The translations under genes and the position numbers were made by a program. The notes beneath the pieces were generated by a model. The model was not told the DNA's origin. It made no database searches and worked only from the letters and a program-made list of their open reading frames with translations. Below, in pieces: positions 21,393-29,497 of a DNA stretch of 41,373 bases. The DNA is taken from positions 1 to 41,373 of IMG/VR virus record IMGVR_UViG_3300028563_000037. The stretch is one strand, 5' to 3'. Each line of letters begins with the position of its first letter. Positions within the stretch are counted from its first letter, which is position 1. The stretch is from a virus.

Positions 21393-21413
21393 GATTGCCT
21401 CTCCCGTATGGAC

Positions 21414-21437
21414 GAAAAAAAGCCCGCCGGAGCGGGC
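21414..21437 (-). terminator. Intrinsic terminator between tail genes and lysis genes
   Basis: On the minus strand GCCCGC-TCCG-GCGGGC is followed by eight T's. It ends tail-gene transcription just before the holin candidate, so lysis genes depend on readthrough or an own promoter. Confidence 0.85.
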
Positions 21438-21454
21438 AACGAAAATCATGAGAG

Positions 21455-22189
21455 CTAGAACTTGGACACGTCGATAACGACGTAGCGCCAACTGGGTCTC
21501 CGAATGGTCGGCACGTTCATGGACTGCGAGTACGGCCCGGCAACCCGGTTCGGATACGACAGATTCAAGGCCCCCGCTACCTGCCTCACACAAGACTCAC
21601 CGGCGAAAAACATGAAATCGACTCCCGGCCCCACTCCTGTAGGTTGCTCAGTCGTGTAGCTACTCTGGTTCCCCTGGAGCACTGCCGGCACGATTCCATT
21701 GCCGATGAAATACGAGCGCTCGACAGGCGGCAAGTTCACCTGGGTCGTTGGCAGATCGGTATCCAACCCACGAAGCGCGGCCATGTGCGGTAGATAAGCC
21801 ATGCGCGAATCGTAGGTAACGACCCGATTTGCATCCTTCACACATAGCCCATACCCAGGCGCAGGCGCCCCGACTATCGTGGGCCTGTCGAATAAATACC
21901 ACCAGATCGTGACCGCTGACGATCGGCCCGCCGTGTAGGTGCCCCAGGTCGCGACCATGCTCCCGCCGGAAGCCACACATGAGTAAAGGCAGGCAGGGCC
22001 GTCGGCACGCCATGCAAGCGCCCCCGTAGGCGAATACGGTATCACTGCGGAGCCATTGGCCCACGACGAAAAGCCGGTCCCGCTTCCCGCAGTCAGCACC
22101 CCTTTAGTTCTGTATGCCAGATTCTGATAGGTGCTATCGATCTGAAGAATGTTCAGGGTATTGTGTATCTCCAAGCCATAGTCCGCCAT
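21455..22189 (-). CDS. Tail-tip associated protein, 244 aa
   Basis: The opening MADYGLEIHN, followed by LQIDSTYQNLAYRTKG, is typical of a phage virion-associated group encoded just after J. The rest is beta-rich with many Gly, Ser, Thr and Tyr and no enzyme motif. It is probably an exposed tip or host-contact protein. The ATG at 22189 overlaps the previous stop by one base; a GTG one codon earlier is possible. Confidence 0.65.
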   Translation of the reverse strand: MADYGLEIHNTLNILQIDSTYQNLAYRTKGVLTAGSGTGFSSWANGSAVIPYSPTGALAWRADGPACLYSCVASGGSMVATWGTYTAGRSSAVTIWWYLFDRPTIVGAPAPGYGLCVKDANRVVTYDSRMAYLPHMAALRGLDTDLPTTQVNLPPVERSYFIGNGIVPAVLQGNQSSYTTEQPTGVGPGVDFMFFAGESCVRQVAGALNLSYPNRVAGPYSQSMNVPTIRRPSWRYVVIDVSKF

Positions 22190-22479
22190 CACCCAATCCT
22201 CACATACTGCACAATGGCCGCCACTCGATTCGTGTTGTTCACGAACGACCAGCTAATTACTGCACCTGAAATTGACACTTGGGGCATATTCCGCCACACA
22301 GAGCCATCGTCACCATTCAAGATGAAGAAGTCTGTATCGGCTGCGCCAAGCAACCTGTTGTCGACATACGACCCATCCGTGACACCGGTATTTATCGTCC
22401 CAAGAATGCGCAACAACGTGGTCGTTACATCCACCGTAATTGCACCGAACGCATCTTTGCACCTCAATCCATGCGCCAT
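22189..22479 (-). CDS. Small tail-tip associated protein, 96 aa
   Basis: This beta-rich protein (ITVDVTTTLLRILGTI and VSISGAVISWSFVNNTNRVAAIV) lies between J and the 244-residue tip protein. The ATG at 22479 has AGGTGG; a GTG three codons earlier is weaker. It and its neighbour probably work together at the tip. Confidence 0.62.
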   Translation of the reverse strand: MAHGLRCKDAFGAITVDVTTTLLRILGTINTGVTDGSYVDNRLLGAADTDFFILNGDDGSVWRNMPQVSISGAVISWSFVNNTNRVAAIVQYVRIG

Positions 22480-22488
22480 GCCACCCAC

Positions 22489-25400
22489 CTAAGGAAGATA
22501 CCCAAGAGTCACCCGGTCCACGCCGTTCTGATCGAAAACCACAACGTTTTGGCCGTTGATTCGTAAGCGCCCGCCCCCTGGCAACGCGCTATTCATTTCG
22601 AGAACGCCAGCCTTGTCTATCCGCCAACCAGTCACCCCCGGCACATAGTCGTTGGACTGAATGACTTGGCCAATCTTGGCGTTCGTGATGGTCCCGTCTT
22701 GGATGAAGGCCTGGTTGATGAAGGTCTGCCCGCCCTGGATCGCAAACGGCGTGGATATGACGCCGTTGATCAGATTGATGAAGGCGAAGCGGTCGGCCAG
22801 GAAAAGGACCTGCGATTGCATGCCTTCTGGCGTGTTCTCGACGCCCACACCGATGCCTGCGGCGTACAACTTGCCATCCGGACCGGTGGACTGCGCCTTG
22901 ATGCTCACCATCGTGTTCAAGCCGTCTTTGACTTGCTTGATTTCCGTCGCGGCCTCACCCCCAGATTCGATCTCCTTGACCAAATCCTGGCCAAGCATAG
23001 ATTTCTCAATCTTGCCGCCAATCTGTTCCAGAATCGGCCCCGCGTCCGAGCTGGCCTGGCCGCGCACGCCGAGGCCAGAGGCCGCTGGATACCAGGCACC
23101 CGTCACGCCGTTCTTATCCACCAGGCGCGCCCAGAACCAAAGCTCCTTTCCGGCACTCAAGCCGAACAAGGTATGCGTGTTCTGCGGGTAGGCGAAGACG
23201 CCCAGCGGTATCGCAGCGTCGAAGCTCGAATTGGTGGAATATCGAATTTCTGTGCTGGCGATGATGGACGGGCCAGGCGGCAGCCCCCAATCCAGTTGGA
23301 TAGCGAACAGCAAGCCCGTGGCAATCAGGCTTGTGATGACCGGCGGCGGCCCGACGATGCCGTCCAACTGCGTCAAGACCGACGTGGTCCAAATCGAAGC
23401 CACGCCCAGCGCATTCAGCGCCCGCACGCGGAATGTATAGCCCCCGGAGTAAATATTGGGAACCTCCACGCGTGCGTAGCCCGTGCGCGGCAGATTTATC
23501 CAGTCCGAATTGTCGCGGCGCCATTGCACCTCATATGCCACCGCGCTGTCCGCCCCCTTCCATTCGAACACCGCGGTATGGTTGGCCACGCCCTGGCTAA
23601 GGATGTAATACGAACTGATCTTGGGTTCCGTGGGCGGCGCCAGCACGCCAGGAGGGATAACCGAAATCGGCGGCCGATCCAGTCGCGTGCCGAAGTCAAC
23701 ATTGTTGAACTTGCCCGGCTCATGCTGAATGGCGGACACATCCGCCAGCATTGCGCCCTTGCGCTTGATACTCAAGACGCGAAAAGTCTGCGCGGACAGC
23801 GCCTCCGATTCCAGCGTCCATACGCACTCCGACTCCGGCACCTCCGAAAACGGCACCCTGACGTCGATATGCATAGCCGAACCTGGCAGGCCAACAAGGT
23901 CCGCCGTCAGCTTCGTGGAGTCATAGCTGTAAACACCCGAATCCAGGGTAAGCGGCTCGCCCACCGCTGACGAAACAAGCCGGGTTTCAGACTTACCGCT
24001 GGGCAGGTTCACCGTAAGGCGATCACCCGGTCGGATTCCCAGCTCGGCGTCGACCACGATGCGGCTCGCCGTGGCCTCACGGACGCGCCCGCCAATACGT
24101 CGGCCGGCCAGGTGCTGGTCGGCAACCCGGATGATGCTGCCAGGGCGGACCTGGCATTGCTCCAGGCCTACGCTGAAGGTGACGCCGCGGGTCTCCAGAT
24201 TGGAGGTCAGCAAGAGCCACTTTCCGACCCGGTTGGCCTGGCCGCGCGACGTGCATCCGAAGGCGGTAACCTCCAACTGCTTGATGCCGTAGCGGGCAAT
24301 GCCCTCTCGGTTCTCAACGTACTCGACCTTCTGGCGCCCCATGTCCGTCAAATCGCACCAGGACACAAGCGCGACCGTGTATCGGGTATTCAGCGCCGAC
24401 CCGGTGTAAGAGAACCGTCCATCAATGACGTTGGCCGACGAGTACGTATAAACCGGATCACCCGGCATGTCGGCCACGGCGATCACCGAGGAATTCGCCC
24501 AGTACGCCATGCCGCGAAACACCGATGCAAGATCCTGGATCACGCGGTACGCGTCGGCCGTCGTCTGCAGGTAAACGTTGCAGGTGAAGCGCGGTTCCTT
24601 GCCACCGAAGCCATCGTCCACCAATTCATCGCAGTAGCGGCCGATCTGGTACAGGCCCCACTTGTCCAGCCAGCCGGCCGGAACCCGCTCGCCCAGGCCG
24701 TAGCGGTCGTTGCCCACCAGGTCGAAAAACACCCAGGCCGGGTTATCGGTCCACGCTGTCTTGAACGTTCCGTCCCAGGTCCCGATATAGGCGCGTGTCT
24801 CCGGGTCGTAGTTGCTTGGCACCCGGATGATGCGCCCCTTCATGTCGTAGGCACGCGTGGGCACGCTCTGGAACTGCGCTGCGTCGATCTTGATCCCGAC
24901 GACAGCGGACATGGGGTAGCGCAGCTTGGCATCGATCACCTCGGTTACGGCGTCGACGATGGTGCGATCCGCGATCGTGTTGCTGTTCGCGTTGGCCGTC
25001 AGGCGACGAACGCGAACGCTCCACCCCTGCTGCGCACCGGCCGGCAGGTCGATACGGTGGGACCGCGCGTAGCGCTGCGTGGTCTTGCCGTCGAAGGCGC
25101 TGGCCAGCACCTGCTGGTAGGCGCCGCCGTCCCGGCTTACATCGATGGCGTACTCGACACGGTAGCCGTTGATGTCGCCGTTGGACGTGTCGGCGCGGCT
25201 CAAGCCCTCGACAGCCAGTGTCACCCGTACAGCGGACAACTGGCGATTGGTGAACAAGCGGACCCAGGGCTGCGTGGCCTTCAGTTCGGTGTTGACGCCG
25301 ATGGTGTTCTCGGACGCCGGGAAGCCGGGCAACGGGTCCTGCCATTGCGTGCCGGTGCGGAAATCGATCGACACGTTGGAGAAATTGAGCGTGCCGTCCT

Positions 25401-25671
25401 CGTTGGCGACCGGCGTGCCGCTCAGGTAAACGTCACGCAGCGGATTCCCCAGGCCATGCGCCGGGCCGTAGATCTCGCCCTCGCTCAGAAGATCGATGAC
25501 CCGGGCATAGGCGATGCTGTGCAGGCTGTCCGGGGCTTCGCTGGGCCCACGGCCACCGCCGCCGCCTTTGCCGCCTTTATGGCCGACGACAGGCGCGGCT
25601 GCACCCAGACGACGCCCATAAAAAAAGGCACCCGAAGGTGCCTGCCGTTTCATGCGATGCCGCTGTTTCAT
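22489..25671 (-). CDS. J: Tail tip/central fibre host-specificity protein, lambda J type, 1060 aa
   Basis: The N terminus is Gly-rich (GGKGGGGGRG), followed by LHSIAYARVIDLLSEGEIYG, the J signature. The middle holds the tail-hub-like region. Two fibronectin-III-like domains lie near residues 670-850 (STEIRYSTNSSF). The C-terminal part has a DUF1983-like stalk and a receptor-binding end. It forms the tail tip that touches the host receptor. Its ATGA overlap with gene I supports the start at 25671. A terminator-like hairpin lies in codons 9-16. Confidence 0.93.
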   Translation of the reverse strand: MKQRHRMKRQAPSGAFFYGRRLGAAAPVVGHKGGKGGGGGRGPSEAPDSLHSIAYARVIDLLSEGEIYGPAHGLGNPLRDVYLSGTPVANEDGTLNFSNVSIDFRTGTQWQDPLPGFPASENTIGVNTELKATQPWVRLFTNRQLSAVRVTLAVEGLSRADTSNGDINGYRVEYAIDVSRDGGAYQQVLASAFDGKTTQRYARSHRIDLPAGAQQGWSVRVRRLTANANSNTIADRTIVDAVTEVIDAKLRYPMSAVVGIKIDAAQFQSVPTRAYDMKGRIIRVPSNYDPETRAYIGTWDGTFKTAWTDNPAWVFFDLVGNDRYGLGERVPAGWLDKWGLYQIGRYCDELVDDGFGGKEPRFTCNVYLQTTADAYRVIQDLASVFRGMAYWANSSVIAVADMPGDPVYTYSSANVIDGRFSYTGSALNTRYTVALVSWCDLTDMGRQKVEYVENREGIARYGIKQLEVTAFGCTSRGQANRVGKWLLLTSNLETRGVTFSVGLEQCQVRPGSIIRVADQHLAGRRIGGRVREATASRIVVDAELGIRPGDRLTVNLPSGKSETRLVSSAVGEPLTLDSGVYSYDSTKLTADLVGLPGSAMHIDVRVPFSEVPESECVWTLESEALSAQTFRVLSIKRKGAMLADVSAIQHEPGKFNNVDFGTRLDRPPISVIPPGVLAPPTEPKISSYYILSQGVANHTAVFEWKGADSAVAYEVQWRRDNSDWINLPRTGYARVEVPNIYSGGYTFRVRALNALGVASIWTTSVLTQLDGIVGPPPVITSLIATGLLFAIQLDWGLPPGPSIIASTEIRYSTNSSFDAAIPLGVFAYPQNTHTLFGLSAGKELWFWARLVDKNGVTGAWYPAASGLGVRGQASSDAGPILEQIGGKIEKSMLGQDLVKEIESGGEAATEIKQVKDGLNTMVSIKAQSTGPDGKLYAAGIGVGVENTPEGMQSQVLFLADRFAFINLINGVISTPFAIQGGQTFINQAFIQDGTITNAKIGQVIQSNDYVPGVTGWRIDKAGVLEMNSALPGGGRLRINGQNVVVFDQNGVDRVTLGYLP
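25620..25643 (-). terminator. Terminator-like hairpin within the start of J
   Basis: On the minus strand AGGCACC-TTCG-GGTGCCT continues into a run of seven T's (25626-25620). It has all marks of an intrinsic terminator, yet lies within the reading frame and codes for QAPSGAFF. Partial termination here would lower J relative to upstream tail genes. Confidence 0.7.
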
Positions 25672-26282
25672 GCCGTATCTTCCGAGAAAATGCCCGCAGA
25701 TATCGTTGCGCTGCCAATAATCATCCGTCCGTACAACACCGGCACGGGGTTGCCCTGGGCCGACGTATTCACCGGGCCGTTGAAGTTGTAGGAGGCTCCG
25801 TTTTCCGGCCGATCTGCGGCACTCAGCGCCCGCTGTTGAGGTGAGAGCATCTGCACCACGCCACCGAGGGCCAGGGACACACCCATAGAGAGCATCATCG
25901 GAGCCGCGATTGCGCCTTGCGAACCCAGCGCTGCAAAGCCCATTGCGGGCGCAAAATAGACCGCCGCGACGATGAGGGCAGCGCCCAACGCAGTCTGGAA
26001 CAACCCACCGCGTTTGCCACCCGCCGGCATCGGCGCGATGCGGATATCGGCGTCACCGACCGGATGCGAAAGCTGGTCCTCGCTCAGGTTCCGCTTGCCG
26101 ACAAAGCACGCATAGGCCACGCCCAGGCCCGCGCTCGACGCCATCGCGGCCTCAAACCCCGGAACCAGCACGCAAAGCGCCCTGACGGCCTCCGCGGTGC
26201 TGTTGACTGCCAACCTATGCACGCGACCAAATTGCGCGCCCAGGCGCCCGTACAGGCGCACCGTACGTAGTATTTCGTTCAT
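25668..26282 (-). CDS. I: Tail assembly protein, lambda I type, 204 aa
   Basis: A beta-grasp-like N-terminal part is followed by SEDQLSHPVGDADIRIAPMPAGG. Next come a hydrophobic, Gly/Ala-rich segment (LIVAAVYFAPAMGFAALGS) and the NTSAQGNPVPVLYGRMIIGS block, all characteristic of gpI. It lies between K and J and overlaps J by four bases. It is needed for assembling the tip but is not certain to remain in the virion. Confidence 0.9.
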   Translation of the reverse strand: MNEILRTVRLYGRLGAQFGRVHRLAVNSTAEAVRALCVLVPGFEAAMASSAGLGVAYACFVGKRNLSEDQLSHPVGDADIRIAPMPAGGKRGGLFQTALGAALIVAAVYFAPAMGFAALGSQGAIAAPMMLSMGVSLALGGVVQMLSPQQRALSAADRPENGASYNFNGPVNTSAQGNPVPVLYGRMIIGSATISAGIFSEDTA

Positions 26283-26285
26283 GCT

Positions 26286-27059
26286 TTACCCTTGATAGCG
26301 CAGCACCATGCGCGTCGCTTCGCGCCAATAGCCACCGTATACAACCCGCTCAGACTGACGCCCGTAGAGGTGGTGCAACATCGCGTCCGGCACCGAGAAC
26401 AGGCCCGGCACTTCCTTCAACCCCTCGGCGCCCAGGAAGACGCCCGCGTGGTTGGCTCGGTTTGAGCGGACCTGCATCAAGATCACGTCGCCTGGCGCCA
26501 TGTCCTCGCCAGCCTGCAACGGGCGGAATCCCGCTTCGGCATAGTGGTCCATGTACAGATCGCCCTCCCGGCCTGCCTCCCACCAGCCGTCCTGGCGCTG
26601 GAAGTCCGGCAACTCGATACCGCGCTCGCGCTTGTACCAGTCCCGCACCAGACTGTAGCAGTCCAGCACCCCGTGGGCGAACTGGCGGCCCAGCAACGGC
26701 GCTTGAAAGCCCACAGGAGTAAACCCCCGAATCTCGCCCGCCACCACCACGCCCTCGTCGTCCCTCGCCACGGCCACGATGAACCAGGGAAGGCCCGCCG
26801 CCTCGCAGGCAACGCGGTCCGCCTCGCTCGGTGCTGGCGTCTCGTCCGGGTGGGAATGCACGATGGCCACGATTCGGCCAGTATCTTCGGCTGCGGCAAA
26901 GTCGTCAGCGGCAAGCACGAAATGGTCGGCGCTGGCCGCCGTATTGCGGCACGGCAGATACACCTCGCGACGCGCCACCATCACCACCAATCCGCAGCAC
27001 TCGCGCGGGTACTCGGCCACCGCATGGGCGCGGATGGCCTCTATCGTCTTTTTGCGCAT
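26286..27059 (-). CDS. K: Tail assembly protein, lambda K type (JAMM + NlpC/P60), 257 aa
   Basis: Residues 1-120 form a JAB/MPN domain with E20 and the metal motif HSHPDETPAPSEAD (H68, H70, D81). Residues 125-250 form an NlpC/P60 peptidase with C134 (LDCYSLVRDWY) and H204 (ANHAGVFLG). It probably cuts peptidoglycan or processes tip proteins. The ATG at 27059 has GAGGGTG; the reading frame extends upstream, but that part overlaps L. Both active sites look complete. Confidence 0.92.
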   Translation of the reverse strand: MRKKTIEAIRAHAVAEYPRECCGLVVMVARREVYLPCRNTAASADHFVLAADDFAAAEDTGRIVAIVHSHPDETPAPSEADRVACEAAGLPWFIVAVARDDEGVVVAGEIRGFTPVGFQAPLLGRQFAHGVLDCYSLVRDWYKRERGIELPDFQRQDGWWEAGREGDLYMDHYAEAGFRPLQAGEDMAPGDVILMQVRSNRANHAGVFLGAEGLKEVPGLFSVPDAMLHHLYGRQSERVVYGGYWREATRMVLRYQG

Positions 27060-27061
27060 CG

Positions 27062-27790
27062 TCACCCTCTGATCAGGTCGGCAGAGGGAAACCCCCCAAA
27101 GTTGATTACCTCGTACTCGCCGAATCGCTTCTTGCAGTCCGACATGAGGCCCGAGCAACGATCGCGCGCCGGGTCCGTGACAGGGTTTCCGGCCAGGTCG
27201 AACATGCGGCTGCCGGTGTATCCGCAGTATGGGCCGCGATACCCCCCTTTTCGCAGCCAACCGCACACCCCGGCGAGGATCGGACGGCTGGGCAACTGCT
27301 GCCCGTCGAAGTCCAACGCACTCGATAGCTGGAACTCCACCGCCTCGGCGGTCTCGGCCGTCTTCTGCTGCACGATCCAGACTTCCGGCGGCAATTCCTC
27401 GGTGGGGTTCGCGGTGGGGTTGCCCTCCGGGAAATTGCGTGCATCAAGATAACTGCCCAGCGTGCGCCGCACCCGCACCCAGGCGCCCACCATGTCGTCC
27501 AGCGCGATACACACGGAAGAAATCACGCCGGCAATCGGCTTGCCTTCGGCGTCCGCGCCAATGTTCCCCACCGACAAAGTGGGCGTTGGCTGCTGACCTT
27601 CTCCGACCTGTTCGAAGCCTTCCGCCGTAATAGCCCACGGGTCGTACTGGTTGCCTTGCCACCAGATCGGACCGACCTGCGTGTAGCCGTGGAACCGTTG
27701 TAGCGTGCCGCCGATGGGAGTGGCATCCAGTTCATAAAGCTCGACCAGGTCGCCGACCTCCAGCTTTTGCACATCTGCATAGATTCGCAT
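27062..27790 (-). CDS. L: Minor tail protein, lambda L type, 242 aa
   Basis: The C-terminal Cys set (GVCGWLRKGGYRGPYCGYTG, DRCSGLMSDCKKRFG) is the Fe-S or metal-binding mark of gpL. The N-terminal half is the beta-rich hub-binding part (LEVGDLVELYELDAT). It lies directly before K with a two-base gap. Its usual neighbour M is separated from it by two fibre-type genes. Confidence 0.92.
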   Translation of the reverse strand: MRIYADVQKLEVGDLVELYELDATPIGGTLQRFHGYTQVGPIWWQGNQYDPWAITAEGFEQVGEGQQPTPTLSVGNIGADAEGKPIAGVISSVCIALDDMVGAWVRVRRTLGSYLDARNFPEGNPTANPTEELPPEVWIVQQKTAETAEAVEFQLSSALDFDGQQLPSRPILAGVCGWLRKGGYRGPYCGYTGSRMFDLAGNPVTDPARDRCSGLMSDCKKRFGEYEVINFGGFPSADLIRG

Positions 27791-27798
27791 TTCGTCCT

Positions 27799-28221
27799 CT
27801 ACGCTTTGAGCGAGGCCGCAAGGCGAAAGACGTCGTCACGGCGCTGCTGGGTCAGGCCCAGCACATCAGCCGCGGCAGTAAAAACAGCGCCACCGCTATC
27901 AAAACTCAGCAACTCTTCCCAGGCGCGGCGGTAGTAAGGCGGCGTCGTTGAATCGGTCAATAATTCTTCGAACGCGTCGAACAAAGTCCAACCGGGCGAA
28001 CCTTCATTGGAAAATCGAGTAAGGCGCAAGGCTTCGCGCATCTGGTAGCGAGACACCAGGCACGGCGCCGCAAACCCCTCTTCCACCCACTCGCCAGCAG
28101 CCGAGGCTATGAATTCGCCGCTGGGCCGCTCCGCCGGCATTTCAATCCAGCCAGGCGGGCATTCGCCGCCCATTTGCTGCAACGAAGTGCCAGGCTCTGC
28201 ATAAACGCTAGACTCGCTCAT
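27799..28221 (-). CDS. Tail fibre-associated protein, possible assembly chaperone, 140 aa
   Basis: The N-terminal part (GGECPPGWIEMPAERPSGEFIASAAGEWVEE) resembles the opening of tail fibre assembly chaperones. The C-terminal part is helical and acidic. It overlaps the fibre gene by four bases (ATGA), so the pair is expressed together. The chaperone role is inferred from this pairing and the N-terminal likeness. Confidence 0.6.
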   Translation of the reverse strand: MSESSVYAEPGTSLQQMGGECPPGWIEMPAERPSGEFIASAAGEWVEEGFAAPCLVSRYQMREALRLTRFSNEGSPGWTLFDAFEELLTDSTTPPYYRRAWEELLSFDSGGAVFTAAADVLGLTQQRRDDVFRLAASLKA

Positions 28222-29153
28222 CCCTTGATCCTCCAGACCAACACTCGGCACTGCACCGGACTCAGGAGCGTGCCAACGTTCGCCCGCCCCCCTCCGTCCG
28301 GACTTGAATTGATGTTATTGATCCCAGTGCGCACAACAATGCTGCCGCCATCCAGTTGGCTCGCTCGCGTTCCATAAGACTCTGAAGCCTGGGTAAACCA
28401 TCCCGTATTACCCCAGCCATCCGAATACTTAAGCTGTGCCTCACAGATGACAAAGGCGCCAGGAAAGGGGTTGGGCAACACATACCGGGTGTTCACAACA
28501 ACTGGCGCGGGAGCAGCCTCCGTGCCGCCGTTCGGATAGACAATCACGAATGCGACTTTCGAGTCCAGCGCCTGAAGACTTGCAGACACGCCCGAGATAG
28601 CCGTTGGCGCCTGCGCGATTGCATCTGGAATCTGTGGCACCGGAACCTTTCCACCTACGTCGAGCGTCGCCACGCCACCCGCCACACCTTTTTGAGACAG
28701 AGGAATGGCGTCTTCAGACGCAGGTAGATTGGCAGCTGGGACTTTCCCAAGCGCGTCTAGCGGCGCAATCCCATGCGGCGTACTCACAGGCAGACTTGAG
28801 ATCGGCACCTTGCCGCCTGCATTGAGCGGCGCCACGCCGCCCGGCGCACCCACCTGGTCCACCCGAACGTAGTCGGCCAACTCGGGCAAATGCACCGCCG
28901 GAACCCTGCCAGAGGCGTCAAGCGGCGCAACGCCCCCGGCCATGCCCTTCTGCGACTTTGGCACCGCGGCGTCAGCGACAACCTTCGCGGCAATCGCTTG
29001 CTCTTTGGCTTCTACCGCAGTGAGGTCGATCGCATCAACACCGGTCTGCACCTTGGCAAAATTGGCGTTGACCTTGGCCATGCCATTGCGCAACGGGTCA
29101 CCCGTGCCGTCGTTGGCCTGCTGGCCGACTTCGATGTGTTCCAATTCTTGCAT
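28218..29153 (-). CDS. Tail fibre protein with repeats, 311 aa
   Basis: The N-terminal part (GQQANDGTGDPLRNGMAKVNANFAK) is a common attachment segment of tail fibres. Residues 70-175 hold four imperfect copies of a GGVAPLDAxGKVPxxxLP unit, spaced by about 25-30 residues, a shaft-like repeat. The C-terminal 110 residues, with Trp, Tyr and Gly, form the probable receptor-binding tip. It lies between M and L, an uncommon place. The ribosome site before ATG 29153 is weak. Confidence 0.82.
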   Translation of the reverse strand: MQELEHIEVGQQANDGTGDPLRNGMAKVNANFAKVQTGVDAIDLTAVEAKEQAIAAKVVADAAVPKSQKGMAGGVAPLDASGRVPAVHLPELADYVRVDQVGAPGGVAPLNAGGKVPISSLPVSTPHGIAPLDALGKVPAANLPASEDAIPLSQKGVAGGVATLDVGGKVPVPQIPDAIAQAPTAISGVSASLQALDSKVAFVIVYPNGGTEAAPAPVVVNTRYVLPNPFPGAFVICEAQLKYSDGWGNTGWFTQASESYGTRASQLDGGSIVVRTGINNINSSPDGGGRANVGTLLSPVQCRVLVWRIKG

Positions 29154-29158
29154 AGTGT

Positions 29159-29497
29159 CTAGGGCCTGAAAACCTGTTGAAACTTCGCGGACACTGTGTA
29201 GGCGGGTCCGCCCATAGGCATGGGGCTGTACTCGGCGACCTCGTAGTAGCCCTCAACCCCCATGGGCGGCGTCCAAAGGAACGAGCGGTTTCCGGCATGG
29301 CGGTCCAGAAAATCCACGAGTTCCTGCATCTGCGGGCGCGTGCCGGCGAACTGCACCGGCCACGCCTGGACCTTCTTGTTGATGCCGTCGCCGACCACTT
29401 GCCGGTAGCCGTCGCCAAACTGCGCGACAATCCGCCTGAAGGTAACGGTGCCGGCCGGCTGCCCGACGGGCGTCCAGCGAAAGGTCTCTGTCGTCAT
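29159..29497 (-). CDS. M: Minor tail protein, lambda M type, 112 aa
   Basis: FRRIVAQFGDGYRQVVGDGIN and FLDRHAGNRSFLWTPP mark the phage minor tail protein family. It joins the tape measure/tube end to the tip. It overlaps the tape-measure stop by four bases (ATGA). Confidence 0.92.
   Translation of the reverse strand: MTTETFRWTPVGQPAGTVTFRRIVAQFGDGYRQVVGDGINKKVQAWPVQFAGTRPQMQELVDFLDRHAGNRSFLWTPPMGVEGYYEVAEYSPMPMGGPAYTVSAKFQQVFRP

Noticed and set aside
22666-25791. Long plus-strand frames opposite J
   Set aside because: Antisense shadows of J without ribosome sites or recognisable domains.
26286-27266. Longer K protein starting at 27266
   Set aside because: The extra 69 residues overlap L and are Arg/Pro-rich shadow sequence. 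ATG 27059 has GAGGGTG and begins at the JAMM domain.
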